Source of the DNA: Candidatus Adamsella avium
Lineage (GTDB): Bacteria > Cyanobacteriota > Vampirovibrionia > Gastranaerophilales > CAJFVJ01
Length of the DNA stretch: 64,000 nucleotides
Direction of reading: 5' to 3'
Assembly (NCBI GenBank): GCA_904420445.1
Contig: CAJFVJ010000003.1
Span: 62,001-126,000, forward strand
Made by a program: the position numbers and the translations under genes. The notes beneath the pieces are model-generated. The model was given only the letters and a program-made list of their open reading frames with translations. It was not told the origin of the DNA and did no database searches. Positions 1 through 7,856 of this stretch are shown here, piece by piece. Numbering within the stretch: the first letter of the stretch is position 1; every line of letters begins with the position of its first letter.

Positions 1-105
1 AAAAATTGATATATCAATATTGTTTTGTGATATATTTTCTGATTTTTTTGTATTTATGTCCTCAAAAACGGGAGAAATATTTCTGATTGAATTGTAGTAA
101 GTCAT
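1..105 (-). CDS. Partial hypothetical protein, N-terminus only, runs off the left edge
   Basis: A leftward reading frame opens with ATG at 105 and stays open to base 1, giving about 35 residues beginning MTYYNSIRNISPVF. An AG-rich stretch (AAGAGAGAG) lies about 10 bases upstream of the ATG. The ORF track omits it because it has no stop in the window. It is divergent from the ABC exporter, with an AT-rich region between them. The visible part shows no recognisable domain. In such AT-rich DNA a chance open frame of this length is quite possible. Confidence 0.4.
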   Translation of the reverse strand, partial: MTYYNSIRNISPVFEDINTKKSENISQNNIDISIF

Positions 106-276
106 ATTTAAAAACTCTCTCTTATATTATATATAAAGTATATTTACAAAATATATTTGTTAGATATAAAAAATTTTTTTTACAAATCTTTATGTTACAA
201 AGTGTCTATATAAAGACATAAGTAAATGTTTAAAGTAAAATATCAAATATGCTTTGAATTTTTTATAGAGGGATTT

Positions 277-2058
277 ATGAGATTAACGGATACAACAGCG
301 CAAAATTCTTTTAAATACGGATATTTACTTAAGAGGATATCAAAATATATCCTTCCTTATTGGGATAGAATACTCTTGAATTTTCTGATTGCTATTCCCG
401 TAGGTTTGCTTGATGGCGTTGTTGCTTATGCTCTCAGACCTTATATGGATGAGGTTATCGGAAAAGGCAATGAGCAGCTTGCTTTTTGGATTCCGTTTGC
501 CATAATTTTCTTTGCTTTATTCCAGGGAACTCTCAGATATCTCAACACTTATCTGACTGATTGGACAGGCATGAAGGTGACAAATGCCATAAAACTAGAT
601 TTATTCAAAAAACTTTTGACTATGGATACAAGATTTTTTCAGATAAATTCATCAGGGATTATTCTCGGGCGTTTTCTTGGGGATGCTGATACTGCGTCAA
701 AGGGCATTCTTGATAATATAAAAACTCTTATGGCAACAGGAGCAGGAACGATTGCACTTATCGGTGTTATGCTTTATAACTCTTGGCAGCTTGCTATAGT
801 CGGTGTTGTTGTTCTTGTGTTTGCTTGCGGTCCTGCTATTTTAATCAGAAAGCGTATTAAACGGACATCAAATGCCTGCATGACAGTAGGCGGAGTTATT
901 ACGACAAACTTCAACGAAACCTGCGGCGGGAACAGGATAATCACATCTTATGGTTTGCAGGATTATCAATATCACAAACTCGAGAATCAAATTCATGAAG
1001 CTTTTGATTTGAGCATATCTCTGACCAAAAGAGTCGGATGGATGTCGCCGATTATGTATTTGATAGCCTCTTTCGGGATTGCTATTGTTATGTGTTTCGG
1101 AAACCATCTTATTTTGACGGGGCAGATGACAAGCGGAAGTTTTGCATCTTTTGTAACATCGCTTTTATTGTTGTACAAACCCATAAAGACATTGGGAAAT
1201 ACGCTTACGGGGCTTCAAACAATATTTGTTTCAATGGGACGTGTTTTTGAACTTTTTGATTTGGTTCCTGAAATTCAAAACAGACCTGAGGCAAAAACAC
1301 TTGATAGGGTTTCAAATGACGTATCTTTTGAGCATGTTTATTTTCAATATGAAGAAGGTATAGATGTTTTGAAAGATGTATCTATTGATGTCAAAGTCGG
1401 AGAAACTCTCGCTCTTGTCGGAAACTCAGGAGGAGGAAAGACTACTTTTGTAAACCTCCTTCCGAGATTTTATGATATTTATAAGGGAAGTATCAAAATA
1501 GACGGCATTGATATAAGAGATTATACTCTTGAGTCTTTGAGAAATAATATTTCTATTGTTTTTCAGGATAATTTCTTATTTTCGGGAACAATCAGGGATA
1601 ATATTATGATGGGAGATTTTAATGCGTCTGAAGAGAAGCTTGAAGAAGCAATAAAAGGTGCTCATCTTGATGAGTTTTTATCAACACTCCCGAACGGAGT
1701 TGATACTGTTATCGGAGAAAGAGGCACAACCCTTTCAGGCGGTCAGCGCCAGCGTGTTGCGATTGCCCGTGCGATGGTTAAGGACTCAGCAATTGTAATT
1801 CTTGATGAAGCAACCTCTGCTCTTGATAATAAGTCTGAAGCAATTGTTCAGAAGGCGTTGGAAAACCTTATGAAAAATCGTACCGTCTTTGTAATTGCAC
1901 ACAGACTTTCGACCATTCAGAATGCTGATAAAATTGCTGTCGTTAACGACGGTCAGATAGTTGAAGTCGGAACGCATGAACAACTTCTTTCAAAAGAAAA
2001 CGGCGCCTATAGAACGCTGTATTATTCTCAATTCAACAAAGAAACGGTTATGGCATAA
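277..2058 (+). CDS. ABC exporter, fused membrane and ATPase domains (MsbA-like)
   Basis: This is an ATP-driven exporter half-transporter that should act as a homodimer in the inner membrane. The N-terminal half has about six hydrophobic segments (ABC type-1 fold). The C-terminal half is the nucleotide-binding domain, with Walker A GNSGGGKTT near residue 381, signature LSGGQRQR near 486, Walker B IVILDEATSALD near 506 and the switch histidine in IAHRLST near 541. The track starts at 226, but I choose ATG 277 because AGAGGG sits just upstream and the protein then starts MRLTDT. Known relatives export lipid A, other lipids, peptides or drugs. The substrate cannot be read from sequence. The next gene begins 3 bases after the stop, so the two are probably co-transcribed. 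Confidence 0.9.
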   Translation: MRLTDTTAQNSFKYGYLLKRISKYILPYWDRILLNFLIAIPVGLLDGVVAYALRPYMDEVIGKGNEQLAFWIPFAIIFFALFQGTLRYLNTYLTDWTGMKVTNAIKLDLFKKLLTMDTRFFQINSSGIILGRFLGDADTASKGILDNIKTLMATGAGTIALIGVMLYNSWQLAIVGVVVLVFACGPAILIRKRIKRTSNACMTVGGVITTNFNETCGGNRIITSYGLQDYQYHKLENQIHEAFDLSISLTKRVGWMSPIMYLIASFGIAIVMCFGNHLILTGQMTSGSFASFVTSLLLLYKPIKTLGNTLTGLQTIFVSMGRVFELFDLVPEIQNRPEAKTLDRVSNDVSFEHVYFQYEEGIDVLKDVSIDVKVGETLALVGNSGGGKTTFVNLLPRFYDIYKGSIKIDGIDIRDYTLESLRNNISIVFQDNFLFSGTIRDNIMMGDFNASEEKLEEAIKGAHLDEFLSTLPNGVDTVIGERGTTLSGGQRQRVAIARAMVKDSAIVILDEATSALDNKSEAIVQKALENLMKNRTVFVIAHRLSTIQNADKIAVVNDGQIVEVGTHEQLLSKENGAYRTLYYSQFNKETVMA

Positions 2059-2061
2059 GTT

Positions 2062-3423
2062 ATGGAAAAGGTGGAAATTAAATCTCTTGTCTACGGCGGT
2101 GCCGGGGTCGGGCATCTTGACAATGGAAAAACAGTGTTTGTCGATGATGTTGTTGATGGTGATTTTGTAGAAGCAGAGATTTATTCTGATAAAAAACATT
2201 TTGCTTTTGCCTGTATGAAAAATCTTTTGACACCTTCAAAATACAGGATTGACCCTGTATGCAAACTCTCAAAAGTATGCGGCGGCTGCCAGTGGCAGCA
2301 GGTGGACTATGAACACCAGCTTGATGTAAAGACACGGATAGTCAAAGATACTCTTCAAAAAGCATTGAAAAAAGAAATTTATGTTGAAAGAACCATCGCT
2401 TCTCCTGATAATCTGCAATATCGCTGTAAGGTGCAGATGCCTGTTTCGCAGACAAAAACTTCAAAGAGAATTTTGGCAGGATATTTCAAGAAAAATTCTC
2501 ATGAGCTTGTAAACATAAAATACTGTCCTATACAGCCTGATATAATCGGTGAAATTTGCGAGTATTTGAAAGAAGCAATTCAAAAGAAGAATATCAGAGC
2601 GTATGATGAAAAAACTCAAAAAGGTATGATAAGGCATTTTGTGTTCAGATATAGTTCTACAAACAAAAAAATACTTCTGATTTTTGTTGTTAACTCAAAA
2701 AGTACCGCTCCTGATTTAAGGATTGTAGCTGATGAAGTTAGGCATAAATTCCCTCAGATATCAGGCGTGTGTGTGAATTTTAACAAACAAAATTCAAATG
2801 TAATTATGGGAGAGAACTTCGAGCTGATATCAGGAGATGATTTTATCGAAGAAAACCTTGAAGGTCGGATATATCATATATCAAAGGGAAGCTTCTTTCA
2901 GGTTAATCCCCGCTCGGCGCTTAATATTTTCAAAACAGCTGAAGATATGTTGAAATCTCAATTTAATGAGAAAATTCCAGTGCTTTTGGATGCTTATTCA
3001 GGAGTAGGAAGCTTTTCTATATGGCTGAAAGATGCTGCAGAAAGAATAGTTGCTGTCGAGGATTATCCTCAGGCCGTCTGTGATGCGAAGATAAATCTTG
3101 AGAAAAATCAAGCTGAGAATATTTCTCTTTTTGAAGGAGATGCACAAGAAGTCCTTGATAATTTTGTGAAAGAAGGACAGGTTTTTGATGCCGTAATTAT
3201 TGACCCGCCGAGGAAAGGCTGCTCCGAAAAAGCTCTTGAAGCTGTTGCAGCATTATCAAAGAGAAGTATTGTTTATGTCAGCTGTAATCCTGCAACACTT
3301 GGAAGGGATTTGAAAAAACTCGAAGAACTCGGATTTTTCATCAAACGGGTTCAGCCTGTTGATATGTTTTGTCACACCCACCATGTTGAAACGGTGGTAT
3401 TATTAGGTAAAGATGGAGGATAA
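2062..3423 (+). CDS. rlmD: 23S rRNA (uracil-5-)-methyltransferase, RumA/RlmD type
   Basis: This enzyme methylates C5 of a uracil in 23S rRNA using S-adenosylmethionine. An N-terminal TRAM domain (residues 1-55) is followed by the iron-sulfur cysteines C67, C73, C76 and a fourth in YCPIQ near 154. The spacing matches the [4Fe-4S] site of E. coli RumA. The C-terminal half has the SAM motif LDAYSGVGSFS, the motif IIDPPRKGC and the catalytic-cysteine motif YVSCNPATL. The 453-residue length is normal. It lies 3 bases after the ABC exporter and has no clear Shine-Dalgarno of its own, which suggests translational coupling. The family also contains RlmC, RlmCD and TrmA-like enzymes, so the exact target base is uncertain. 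Confidence 0.9.
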   Translation: MEKVEIKSLVYGGAGVGHLDNGKTVFVDDVVDGDFVEAEIYSDKKHFAFACMKNLLTPSKYRIDPVCKLSKVCGGCQWQQVDYEHQLDVKTRIVKDTLQKALKKEIYVERTIASPDNLQYRCKVQMPVSQTKTSKRILAGYFKKNSHELVNIKYCPIQPDIIGEICEYLKEAIQKKNIRAYDEKTQKGMIRHFVFRYSSTNKKILLIFVVNSKSTAPDLRIVADEVRHKFPQISGVCVNFNKQNSNVIMGENFELISGDDFIEENLEGRIYHISKGSFFQVNPRSALNIFKTAEDMLKSQFNEKIPVLLDAYSGVGSFSIWLKDAAERIVAVEDYPQAVCDAKINLEKNQAENISLFEGDAQEVLDNFVKEGQVFDAVIIDPPRKGCSEKALEAVAALSKRSIVYVSCNPATLGRDLKKLEELGFFIKRVQPVDMFCHTHHVETVVLLGKDGG

Positions 3424-3502
3424 AATAGGCTTGAGTTCCTATAAGATAAAAAAACAGCAAAAGATGTCATAGATAAGTATATAACTTAATAAGGACGCAT
3501 AT

Positions 3503-4000
3503 ATGGATAAAATTTCCTCTATAATAAATGAGATGATTATTTATGAATGCGGTTGTATAAACAGGATTAACCATTTCTTAAAAGTGCACTCTTTTGCAAA
3601 ACTTATTGCAGAAATGGAAAATATTGATGATAGGACAAAGTTCTTGATACAAACTGCTGCTGTTGTCCATGATATTGGTATTAAACCGAGTATGGAAAAA
3701 TATCATTCAAGTGCTGGAAAGTACCAGCAATTAGAAGGAGTATATCCTGCAAAAAAAATTCTAGAAAAACTCTGTTTCGATACAGATATAATTGATAGAG
3801 TATGCTATTTGATAGCTCATCATCATACATATTCGAATATTGACGGTATTGATTATCAAATTCTTGTGGAAGCGGATTTTTTGGTTAATATTTTTGAAGA
3901 AAATATGACAAAAGAAAAAGCTGTATCTGTTGTAGAAAAATATTTCAAGACCGGTAGTTCTAAGTTGTTATTTGAGAATATTTATTCAAATTTTTTATGA
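3503..4000 (+). CDS. HD-domain phosphohydrolase
   Basis: This 165-residue protein consists almost entirely of one HD domain. The metal ligands are visible as a histidine in LKVHSFAK, the HD pair in VVHDIGIK, a histidine run in IAHHHTYS and an aspartate in VEADFLVN. Such domains hydrolyse phosphate esters of nucleotides or cyclic nucleotides, but the substrate here is unknown. An AAGGA lies about 10 bases before the ATG. It is 79 bases downstream of the methyltransferase and may be the last gene of that transcript, with a terminator following. It is distinct from the alarmone-type HD protein at 37.7 kb. Confidence 0.8.
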   Translation: MDKISSIINEMIIYECGCINRINHFLKVHSFAKLIAEMENIDDRTKFLIQTAAVVHDIGIKPSMEKYHSSAGKYQQLEGVYPAKKILEKLCFDTDIIDRVCYLIAHHHTYSNIDGIDYQILVEADFLVNIFEENMTKEKAVSVVEKYFKTGSSKLLFENIYSNFL

Positions 4001-4130
4001 AAGAAGAAATTATCAGAGTAAAAACTACATAAGCAAATCATTGAAAAAACAAAAGATTTGTGAATACTGGTTTGAAAATTTGAATCTCTATTTAACTTAT
4101 AAAACAATGTTTTTTATTATGTATATAAAA

Positions 4131-4170
4131 AATATCCTGATTTGATGTTCTTGTATCAGGATATTTTTAT
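4131..4170. terminator. Bidirectional intrinsic terminator between HD protein and prs
   Basis: A perfect 10-bp stem, AATATCCTGA paired with TCAGGATATT, encloses a 15-base loop. It is followed by T-rich sequence on the plus strand and preceded by an A-run, so it can work in both directions. It lies between the convergent HD and prs genes. Confidence 0.65.
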
Positions 4171-4279
4171 TTTTAATAATAATGAATACAAGCCTGTCAC
4201 ATTGTACTAAAATAGAACAATATTGCAGAGAAGAATATCTTAACTATTCTATTTTCTGCCACTATGTAAGAGTCGGCGC

Positions 4280-5311
4280 TTAGTTTAACTCATCAGCCAC
4301 CATGCCGGCGATAGAGAGTTGTTTTATGTTTGATGGAGCACCTTCTTTGAGAGGGAGAGAGTCTGTTACAACGACTTCTTTAACAGGGCAGTTTTGGATG
4401 TTTTCATATGCAGCTCCGCTGAATATTCCATGAGTTGCCGCAATATATATATCATTTGCTCCTTTTGATTTGAGCATTTTGACGGCTGCTGTGATACTGC
4501 CTGCAGTATCTATCATATCATCTACGAGGATGCAGTTTTTATCTTTTACATCACCTGAAATTGATACTGCTTCTGCTTTGTTGTGTTCTGCTCTTTCTTT
4601 AGAGATGACGGAAACAGGCGTTCCAAGTTCTTTTGCAAGTTTTTTTGCTCTTTTTTCTCCGCCTGAATCAGGGCTTACGACAACAAAAGAGTTTGGTATA
4701 TCATCATGGTTTTTCTTGAAATAATCAGCAAACATTGGGATTGCCGAGAGATTTTTTACCGGAATATCAAAGAAACCCTGTATCTGCGGGGAATGTAAGT
4801 CAACAGTGATAATTTTATCAGCCCCTGTCCTTTCTAAGTCTTCTGCTACCATTTTGGCTGCAAGAGATTCACCCTCATCTGAAAGTCTATCCTGTCTTGA
4901 ATAAGGCAGATAAGGAACAACAGCCGTAATTTTTTCTGCTCCGTTTCTTTTTGACGCATCTATCAGCTGTCTGAACTCCATAAGATTGTCATTGACAGGG
5001 TCATTTCCTGAGTTGATGACAACGACTGATTTTCCATCAACATCATCGTTTAGTTTGACATAAGTTTCACCGTTTTTGAACTTTTTTGATATTGATTCAT
5101 TTTGCTCTATTCCGAGTTCATTTGCTATATTAGCACCAAGTTCACTGCTGTCTTTGCAGGAGAACAGTTTTGTATCTTTTTTGCTGAGCCCGAAAGACAC
5201 CGTATCTTTGCTGAGGTTGTACTGATAACGCAGCGACGGTGTTTGATGTTTTTGAGGGTTGTTTTTTGCTGATCGGGATAATAATCCGATATTTCTTACT
5301 GCCTGAATCAT
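4280..5311 (-). CDS. prs: Ribose-phosphate pyrophosphokinase with N-terminal S-F-G extension
   Basis: PRPP synthetase makes phosphoribosyl pyrophosphate from ribose 5-phosphate and ATP for nucleotide, NAD, His and Trp synthesis. Family motifs are present: RQDR in the ATP region, VDLHSPQIQGFF with the catalytic histidine, the flexible loop ISKERAEHNKAE (K and second R kept from the usual KRR) and the PRPP loop ILVDDMIDTAGS. The protein is 343 residues because about 45 residues precede the usual start. This extension is Ser/Lys/Asn-rich and contains DTVSFGL at about residues 37-42, resembling the S-F-G tags of other proteins in this window. GAAGAAGAG precedes the ATG. An attenuator-like hairpin and a short ORF occupy the leader. 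The enzyme call is secure; the role of the extension is unknown. Confidence 0.9.
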   Translation of the reverse strand: MIQAVRNIGLLSRSAKNNPQKHQTPSLRYQYNLSKDTVSFGLSKKDTKLFSCKDSSELGANIANELGIEQNESISKKFKNGETYVKLNDDVDGKSVVVINSGNDPVNDNLMEFRQLIDASKRNGAEKITAVVPYLPYSRQDRLSDEGESLAAKMVAEDLERTGADKIITVDLHSPQIQGFFDIPVKNLSAIPMFADYFKKNHDDIPNSFVVVSPDSGGEKRAKKLAKELGTPVSVISKERAEHNKAEAVSISGDVKDKNCILVDDMIDTAGSITAAVKMLKSKGANDIYIAATHGIFSGAAYENIQNCPVKEVVVTDSLPLKEGAPSNIKQLSIAGMVADELN

Positions 5312-5334
5312 TTTCTCTTCTTCCTTTTTTTCTG

Positions 5335-5372
5335 CACTAAAAAAGCACCGTTAATAAATTAACAGTGCTTTT
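5335..5372 (-). terminator. Intrinsic terminator or attenuator in the prs leader
   Basis: Read on the minus strand, AAAAGCACTGTTAA and TTAACGGTGCTTTT form a 14-bp stem with one G-T wobble and a 4-base loop, ending in a run of T. It lies about 25 bases upstream of the prs start codon. No larger minus-strand gene precedes it, so it either ends the short ORF at 5359-5523 or acts as an attenuator controlling prs. Confidence 0.6.
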
Positions 5373-5523
5373 GATATTCTATACATTCGACATAACACAG
5401 CTGCTTTTGCTTAAAAAACGACGTTCTTATTATGTCTTCAAAATTTTGGGTCAAAATTAAAAAATTTTGATATAAATTAACAAGATAATAAGATTTTTTG
5501 TTCAAATAAAATAATAAATTCAT
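5359..5523 (-). CDS. Possible 54-residue leader peptide or small protein upstream of prs
   Basis: An ATG at 5523 opens a 54-codon frame (MNLLFYLNKKSYY, ending EYQKHC) whose stop codon falls inside the 5' arm of the terminator hairpin. AAGGAAGTG lies about 10 bases upstream, and a promoter-like pair lies just beyond that. It is too short for the ORF track. The sequence is rich in Leu, Tyr, Asn and Lys and matches no family I know. Its position, ending inside the hairpin before prs, is what a translation-controlled attenuator would look like. The alternative is a chance frame in AT-rich DNA. Confidence 0.3.
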   Translation of the reverse strand: MNLLFYLNKKSYYLVNLYQNFLILTQNFEDIIRTSFFKQKQLCYVECIEYQKHC

Positions 5524-5560
5524 ATCTTTTATTCACTTCCTTATCTTATGAATTAATTAT

Positions 5561-5588
5561 ATTATAAACTTTTTCAAAATAACAGCAA
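5561..5588 (-). promoter_or_regulatory. Candidate sigma70-type promoter for the prs leader transcript
   Basis: On the minus strand TTGCTG is followed after 16 bases by TATAAT, overlapping a second TATAAT. Transcription would start near 5554, giving a leader of about 240 bases before prs that includes the short ORF and the hairpin. Confidence 0.45.
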
Positions 5589-5616
5589 ATTTTTTATAAA
5601 AGTTGTGTTTTTAAGC

Positions 5617-5622
5617 TATAAT
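5617..5622 (+). promoter_or_regulatory. Candidate -10 box for dapL
   Basis: A perfect TATAAT lies 40 bases before the dapL start codon. No good -35 box is visible at the normal distance, so this is a weak call resting on position and the -10 hexamer. Confidence 0.35.
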
Positions 5623-5661
5623 AATCCTTGTGAGTTAACAGTTTAGGGATGAAAAAGATTT

Positions 5662-6840
5662 ATGAAGATTAATAAAAATTATCAAAAACTGGAAGACAGC
5701 TATCTGTTTTCGACAATCGCTCATAAAGTAGCGGAGTTTACCAAGAACAATCCTGATGCTTCAGTAATAAGACTGGGTATCGGCGATGTAACACTTCCTC
5801 TTGCTCCTGCTGTTGTAAAAGCTATGAACAAAGCTGTTGAAGAGATGGGAGTGAAGGAATCTTTCAGAGGTTATGGTCCTGAGCAGGGCTATGGCTTTTT
5901 GAAAGAAGCAATACAAAAATATTATGCTTCAAGAAACACTCATCTTGAACTTGATGAAATTTTTATAAGCGACGGAGCAAAAAGTGATGTAGGAAATATA
6001 CTTGACTTATTTTCTCAGGATAATACAGTTCTTGTTCCGAATCCCGTGTATCCCGTTTATGTAGATACAAATGTTATGGCAGGAAGAAAAATTGTTTTTG
6101 CTGATGCAAATGAGGCAAACGATTTCCTCCCCATGCCTGATGAAAACATAAAAGCGGATATAATTTATATCTGCTCCCCAAACAACCCGACAGGTGCTGT
6201 TTATACAAAAGAAGGGCTCAAAAAATGGGTTGATTATGCTTTGAAAAATAATGCAATCATCCTCTATGATGCAGCTTATGAATGCTTTATCAAAGATAAA
6301 AATCTTCCACGCAGCATTTTTGAAATCGAAGGTGCCAAAAAGTGTGCGATTGAATTTTGTTCTTTCTCAAAAACAGCAGGATTTACAGGAACAAGATGCG
6401 GCTATACAATCGTTCCTCAAGAGCTTGTTTTTGATGGTGTTCATCTTAACAAAATGTGGCTGAGAAGACAAACAACAAAATTTAATGGTGTTCCATATAT
6501 TGTACAAAGGGGTGCTGAGGCTGTATTCTCTGAAGAAGGACAAAAACAAATTCAGGAAAATATTGCATATTACAGTGAGAATGCAAAGATTATAGCCGAT
6601 ACGCTGAAAGCAAAGGGAATTTATTTTACCGGAGGAACTCATTCTCCTTATATCTGGTTAAAGTGCCCCAATAATATGAGCTCATGGGAGTTCTTTGATT
6701 ATCTCCTTGAAAAGGCTCAGGTGGTTGGAACTCCTGGTGCAGGTTTCGGTGAAAACGGCGAAGGATTTTTCAGACTTACATCTTTTGGTGATCGAGCAAA
6801 AACTATCGAAGCTATGGAACGTTTTTCGAAGTTGTTCTAG
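5662..6840 (+). CDS. dapL: LL-diaminopimelate aminotransferase
   Basis: DapL converts tetrahydrodipicolinate directly to LL-diaminopimelate with glutamate as amino donor, bypassing the acylated intermediates of the common lysine pathway. It is a cytosolic PLP enzyme. Typical features are the N-terminal region [14 protein letters not shown], the glycine-rich [12 protein letters not shown], the motif SPNNPTGAV, and the PLP lysine in [14 protein letters not shown]. The 392-residue length is close to the family norm. DapL is typical of Cyanobacteria, Chlamydiae, plants and some anaerobes, which fits the proposed lineage. The aspartokinase at 34.8 kb supplies the same pathway. It stands alone between a divergent prs leader and a terminator. 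Confidence 0.93.
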   Translation: MKINKNYQKLEDSYLFSTIAHKVAEFTKNNPDASVIRLGIGDVTLPLAPAVVKAMNKAVEEMGVKESFRGYGPEQGYGFLKEAIQKYYASRNTHLELDEIFISDGAKSDVGNILDLFSQDNTVLVPNPVYPVYVDTNVMAGRKIVFADANEANDFLPMPDENIKADIIYICSPNNPTGAVYTKEGLKKWVDYALKNNAIILYDAAYECFIKDKNLPRSIFEIEGAKKCAIEFCSFSKTAGFTGTRCGYTIVPQELVFDGVHLNKMWLRRQTTKFNGVPYIVQRGAEAVFSEEGQKQIQENIAYYSENAKIIADTLKAKGIYFTGGTHSPYIWLKCPNNMSSWEFFDYLLEKAQVVGTPGAGFGENGEGFFRLTSFGDRAKTIEAMERFSKLF

Positions 6841-6866
6841 TTTTATAGTTGTTCATATTTTATTAA

Positions 6867-6918
6867 ATACCTATTCTACACAAAATATTTGTTTTGAGTA
6901 GAGTAGGTATGTTTATTT
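6867..6918 (+). terminator. Intrinsic terminator after dapL
   Basis: ATACCTATTCTAC pairs with GTAGAGTAGGTAT (13 bp, one G-T wobble) around an 18-base AT-rich loop, followed by a T-rich tract. It lies 27 bases after the dapL stop. Confidence 0.6.
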
Positions 6919-7020
6919 TCGTTTTTTTATATGTCGAATTGTAAAAATACACTCCACAATATATTTAAAAAAATCTTTTTCAGCTTTTTGTATGTATAGA
7001 TAAAAGCTGTATTAATTTTT

Positions 7021-7040
7021 AGGAGACTTTTTATGAATAT
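7021..7040 (+). repeat. Duplicated translation start region, copy 1
   Basis: AGGAGACTTTTTATGAATAT is identical at 7021-7040 and 7468-7487 and contains the ribosome binding site and first codons of both small paralogues. It is one edge of a tandem gene duplication. Confidence 0.85.
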
Positions 7041-7362
7041 CAATAGAGTAAATCAAGCACCGTCATTTGGAAATTTTTTCGTTGCTTGGGAACCTGGGGA
7101 GAAAGATGTAGATAATCCCGTGTTTTTGAATACAAATATTATCAAGGCCGTAGGAACAGAATCCGGAGGTACAACATTGACCCTAGAAGGAGGTCATGGG
7201 AAACTTTTTAAAATTAATCTTTTGAGCTCAGTTAAAAATGTTATAGACTCTCTTGGTCAACACAAGGATTCAAACAAAGTGATGGAAATGTTTACAATAC
7301 AACATCCAAGATCAGATAGAGTTTCTGATGTGGTTGATTCTTTTGAAAAAAGTCGTAACTGA
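7033..7362 (+). CDS. Small S-F-G protein, tandem paralogue 1
   Basis: This 109-residue protein has no recognised function. It begins MNINRVNQAPSFGNFF, with S-F-G at residues 11-13, the same motif and position as in its neighbour and in the glucanotransferase at 49.9 kb. The rest is soluble-looking, with no signal peptide or membrane segment. The core TLTLEGGHGKLFKIN and the C-terminal VVDSFEK are shared with the next gene. A strong AGGAG lies 7 bases before the ATG. Shared flanking repeats show that the two genes arose by tandem duplication, and their divergence in between suggests both are maintained. Confidence 0.8.
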   Translation: MNINRVNQAPSFGNFFVAWEPGEKDVDNPVFLNTNIIKAVGTESGGTTLTLEGGHGKLFKINLLSSVKNVIDSLGQHKDSNKVMEMFTIQHPRSDRVSDVVDSFEKSRN

Positions 7363-7380
7363 TTTTAGTTAATGCTGTTT
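7355..7380 (+). repeat. Duplicated gene end, copy 1 (26 bp)
   Basis: GTAACTGATTTTAGTTAATGCTGTTT occurs identically at 7355-7380 and 7815-7840. It covers the stop codons of both small S-F-G genes and the bases just after them. It marks the other edge of the tandem duplication. Confidence 0.85.
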
Positions 7381-7467
7381 TTTACTGAGGCTGACAATAT
7401 TTTGAGTTTTTGATTATTTTATTTCGAAATTTTTATAGATTTTTACCTATATATCAAGATAATTTTA

Positions 7468-7487
7468 AGGAGACTTTTTATGAATAT
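7468..7487 (+). repeat. Duplicated translation start region, copy 2
   Basis: This is the second identical copy of AGGAGACTTTTTATGAATAT, at the start of the second small S-F-G gene. Confidence 0.85.
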
Positions 7488-7818
7488 TAACAGAATAAAT
7501 CAGACACCATCATTTGGAAACTATTTTACAGTATGGGATTTCGAACGATCTAAGAATGAAAAACCTACTTATCTAGATACAAGTATTATCAAGAAAGTAG
7601 AAAATAATAGAAATCGTTCTTCTGATGGATATACAACACTAACAGTAGAAGGCGGTCAAGGAAAACTTTTTAAAATTAATATTATGGAAAGTATTAAAGA
7701 GATAATGCCCTTTCTTTGTGAACATAAGGATTCAAAAAACGTTATGACATTTACTGAAGATTATAACGATAAGGAAGATAGTATTTATGATGTAGTTGAT
7801 TCATTTAAAAAGCTGTAA
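7480..7818 (+). CDS. Small S-F-G protein, tandem paralogue 2
   Basis: This 112-residue paralogue of the preceding gene begins MNINRINQTPSFGNYF. S-F-G again lies at residues 11-13, and it shares TLTVEGGQGKLFKIN and VVDSFKKL. The middle is more divergent and includes a charged insert (VENNRNRSSDGY). There is no signal peptide or membrane helix. The strong AGGAG ribosome binding site is duplicated. The function is unknown. The conserved Gly-rich core could be a small beta-rich binding fold, which is only a guess. The gene is convergent with the isocitrate dehydrogenase operon. Confidence 0.8.
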   Translation: MNINRINQTPSFGNYFTVWDFERSKNEKPTYLDTSIIKKVENNRNRSSDGYTTLTVEGGQGKLFKINIMESIKEIMPFLCEHKDSKNVMTFTEDYNDKEDSIYDVVDSFKKL

Positions 7819-7840
7819 CTGATTTTAGTTAATGCTGTTT
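7815..7840 (+). repeat. Duplicated gene end, copy 2 (26 bp)
   Basis: This is the second identical copy of the 26-bp sequence covering the stop codon, 460 bases from the first. Confidence 0.85.
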
Positions 7841-7856
7841 AGTATTGAAACTGGTA

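Noticed and set aside
1-225. TTGATATATCAA-type palindrome at the left edge, with a similar ATATATCAATAT near 56230
   Set aside because: Short palindromes like this are expected by chance in such AT-rich intergenic DNA.
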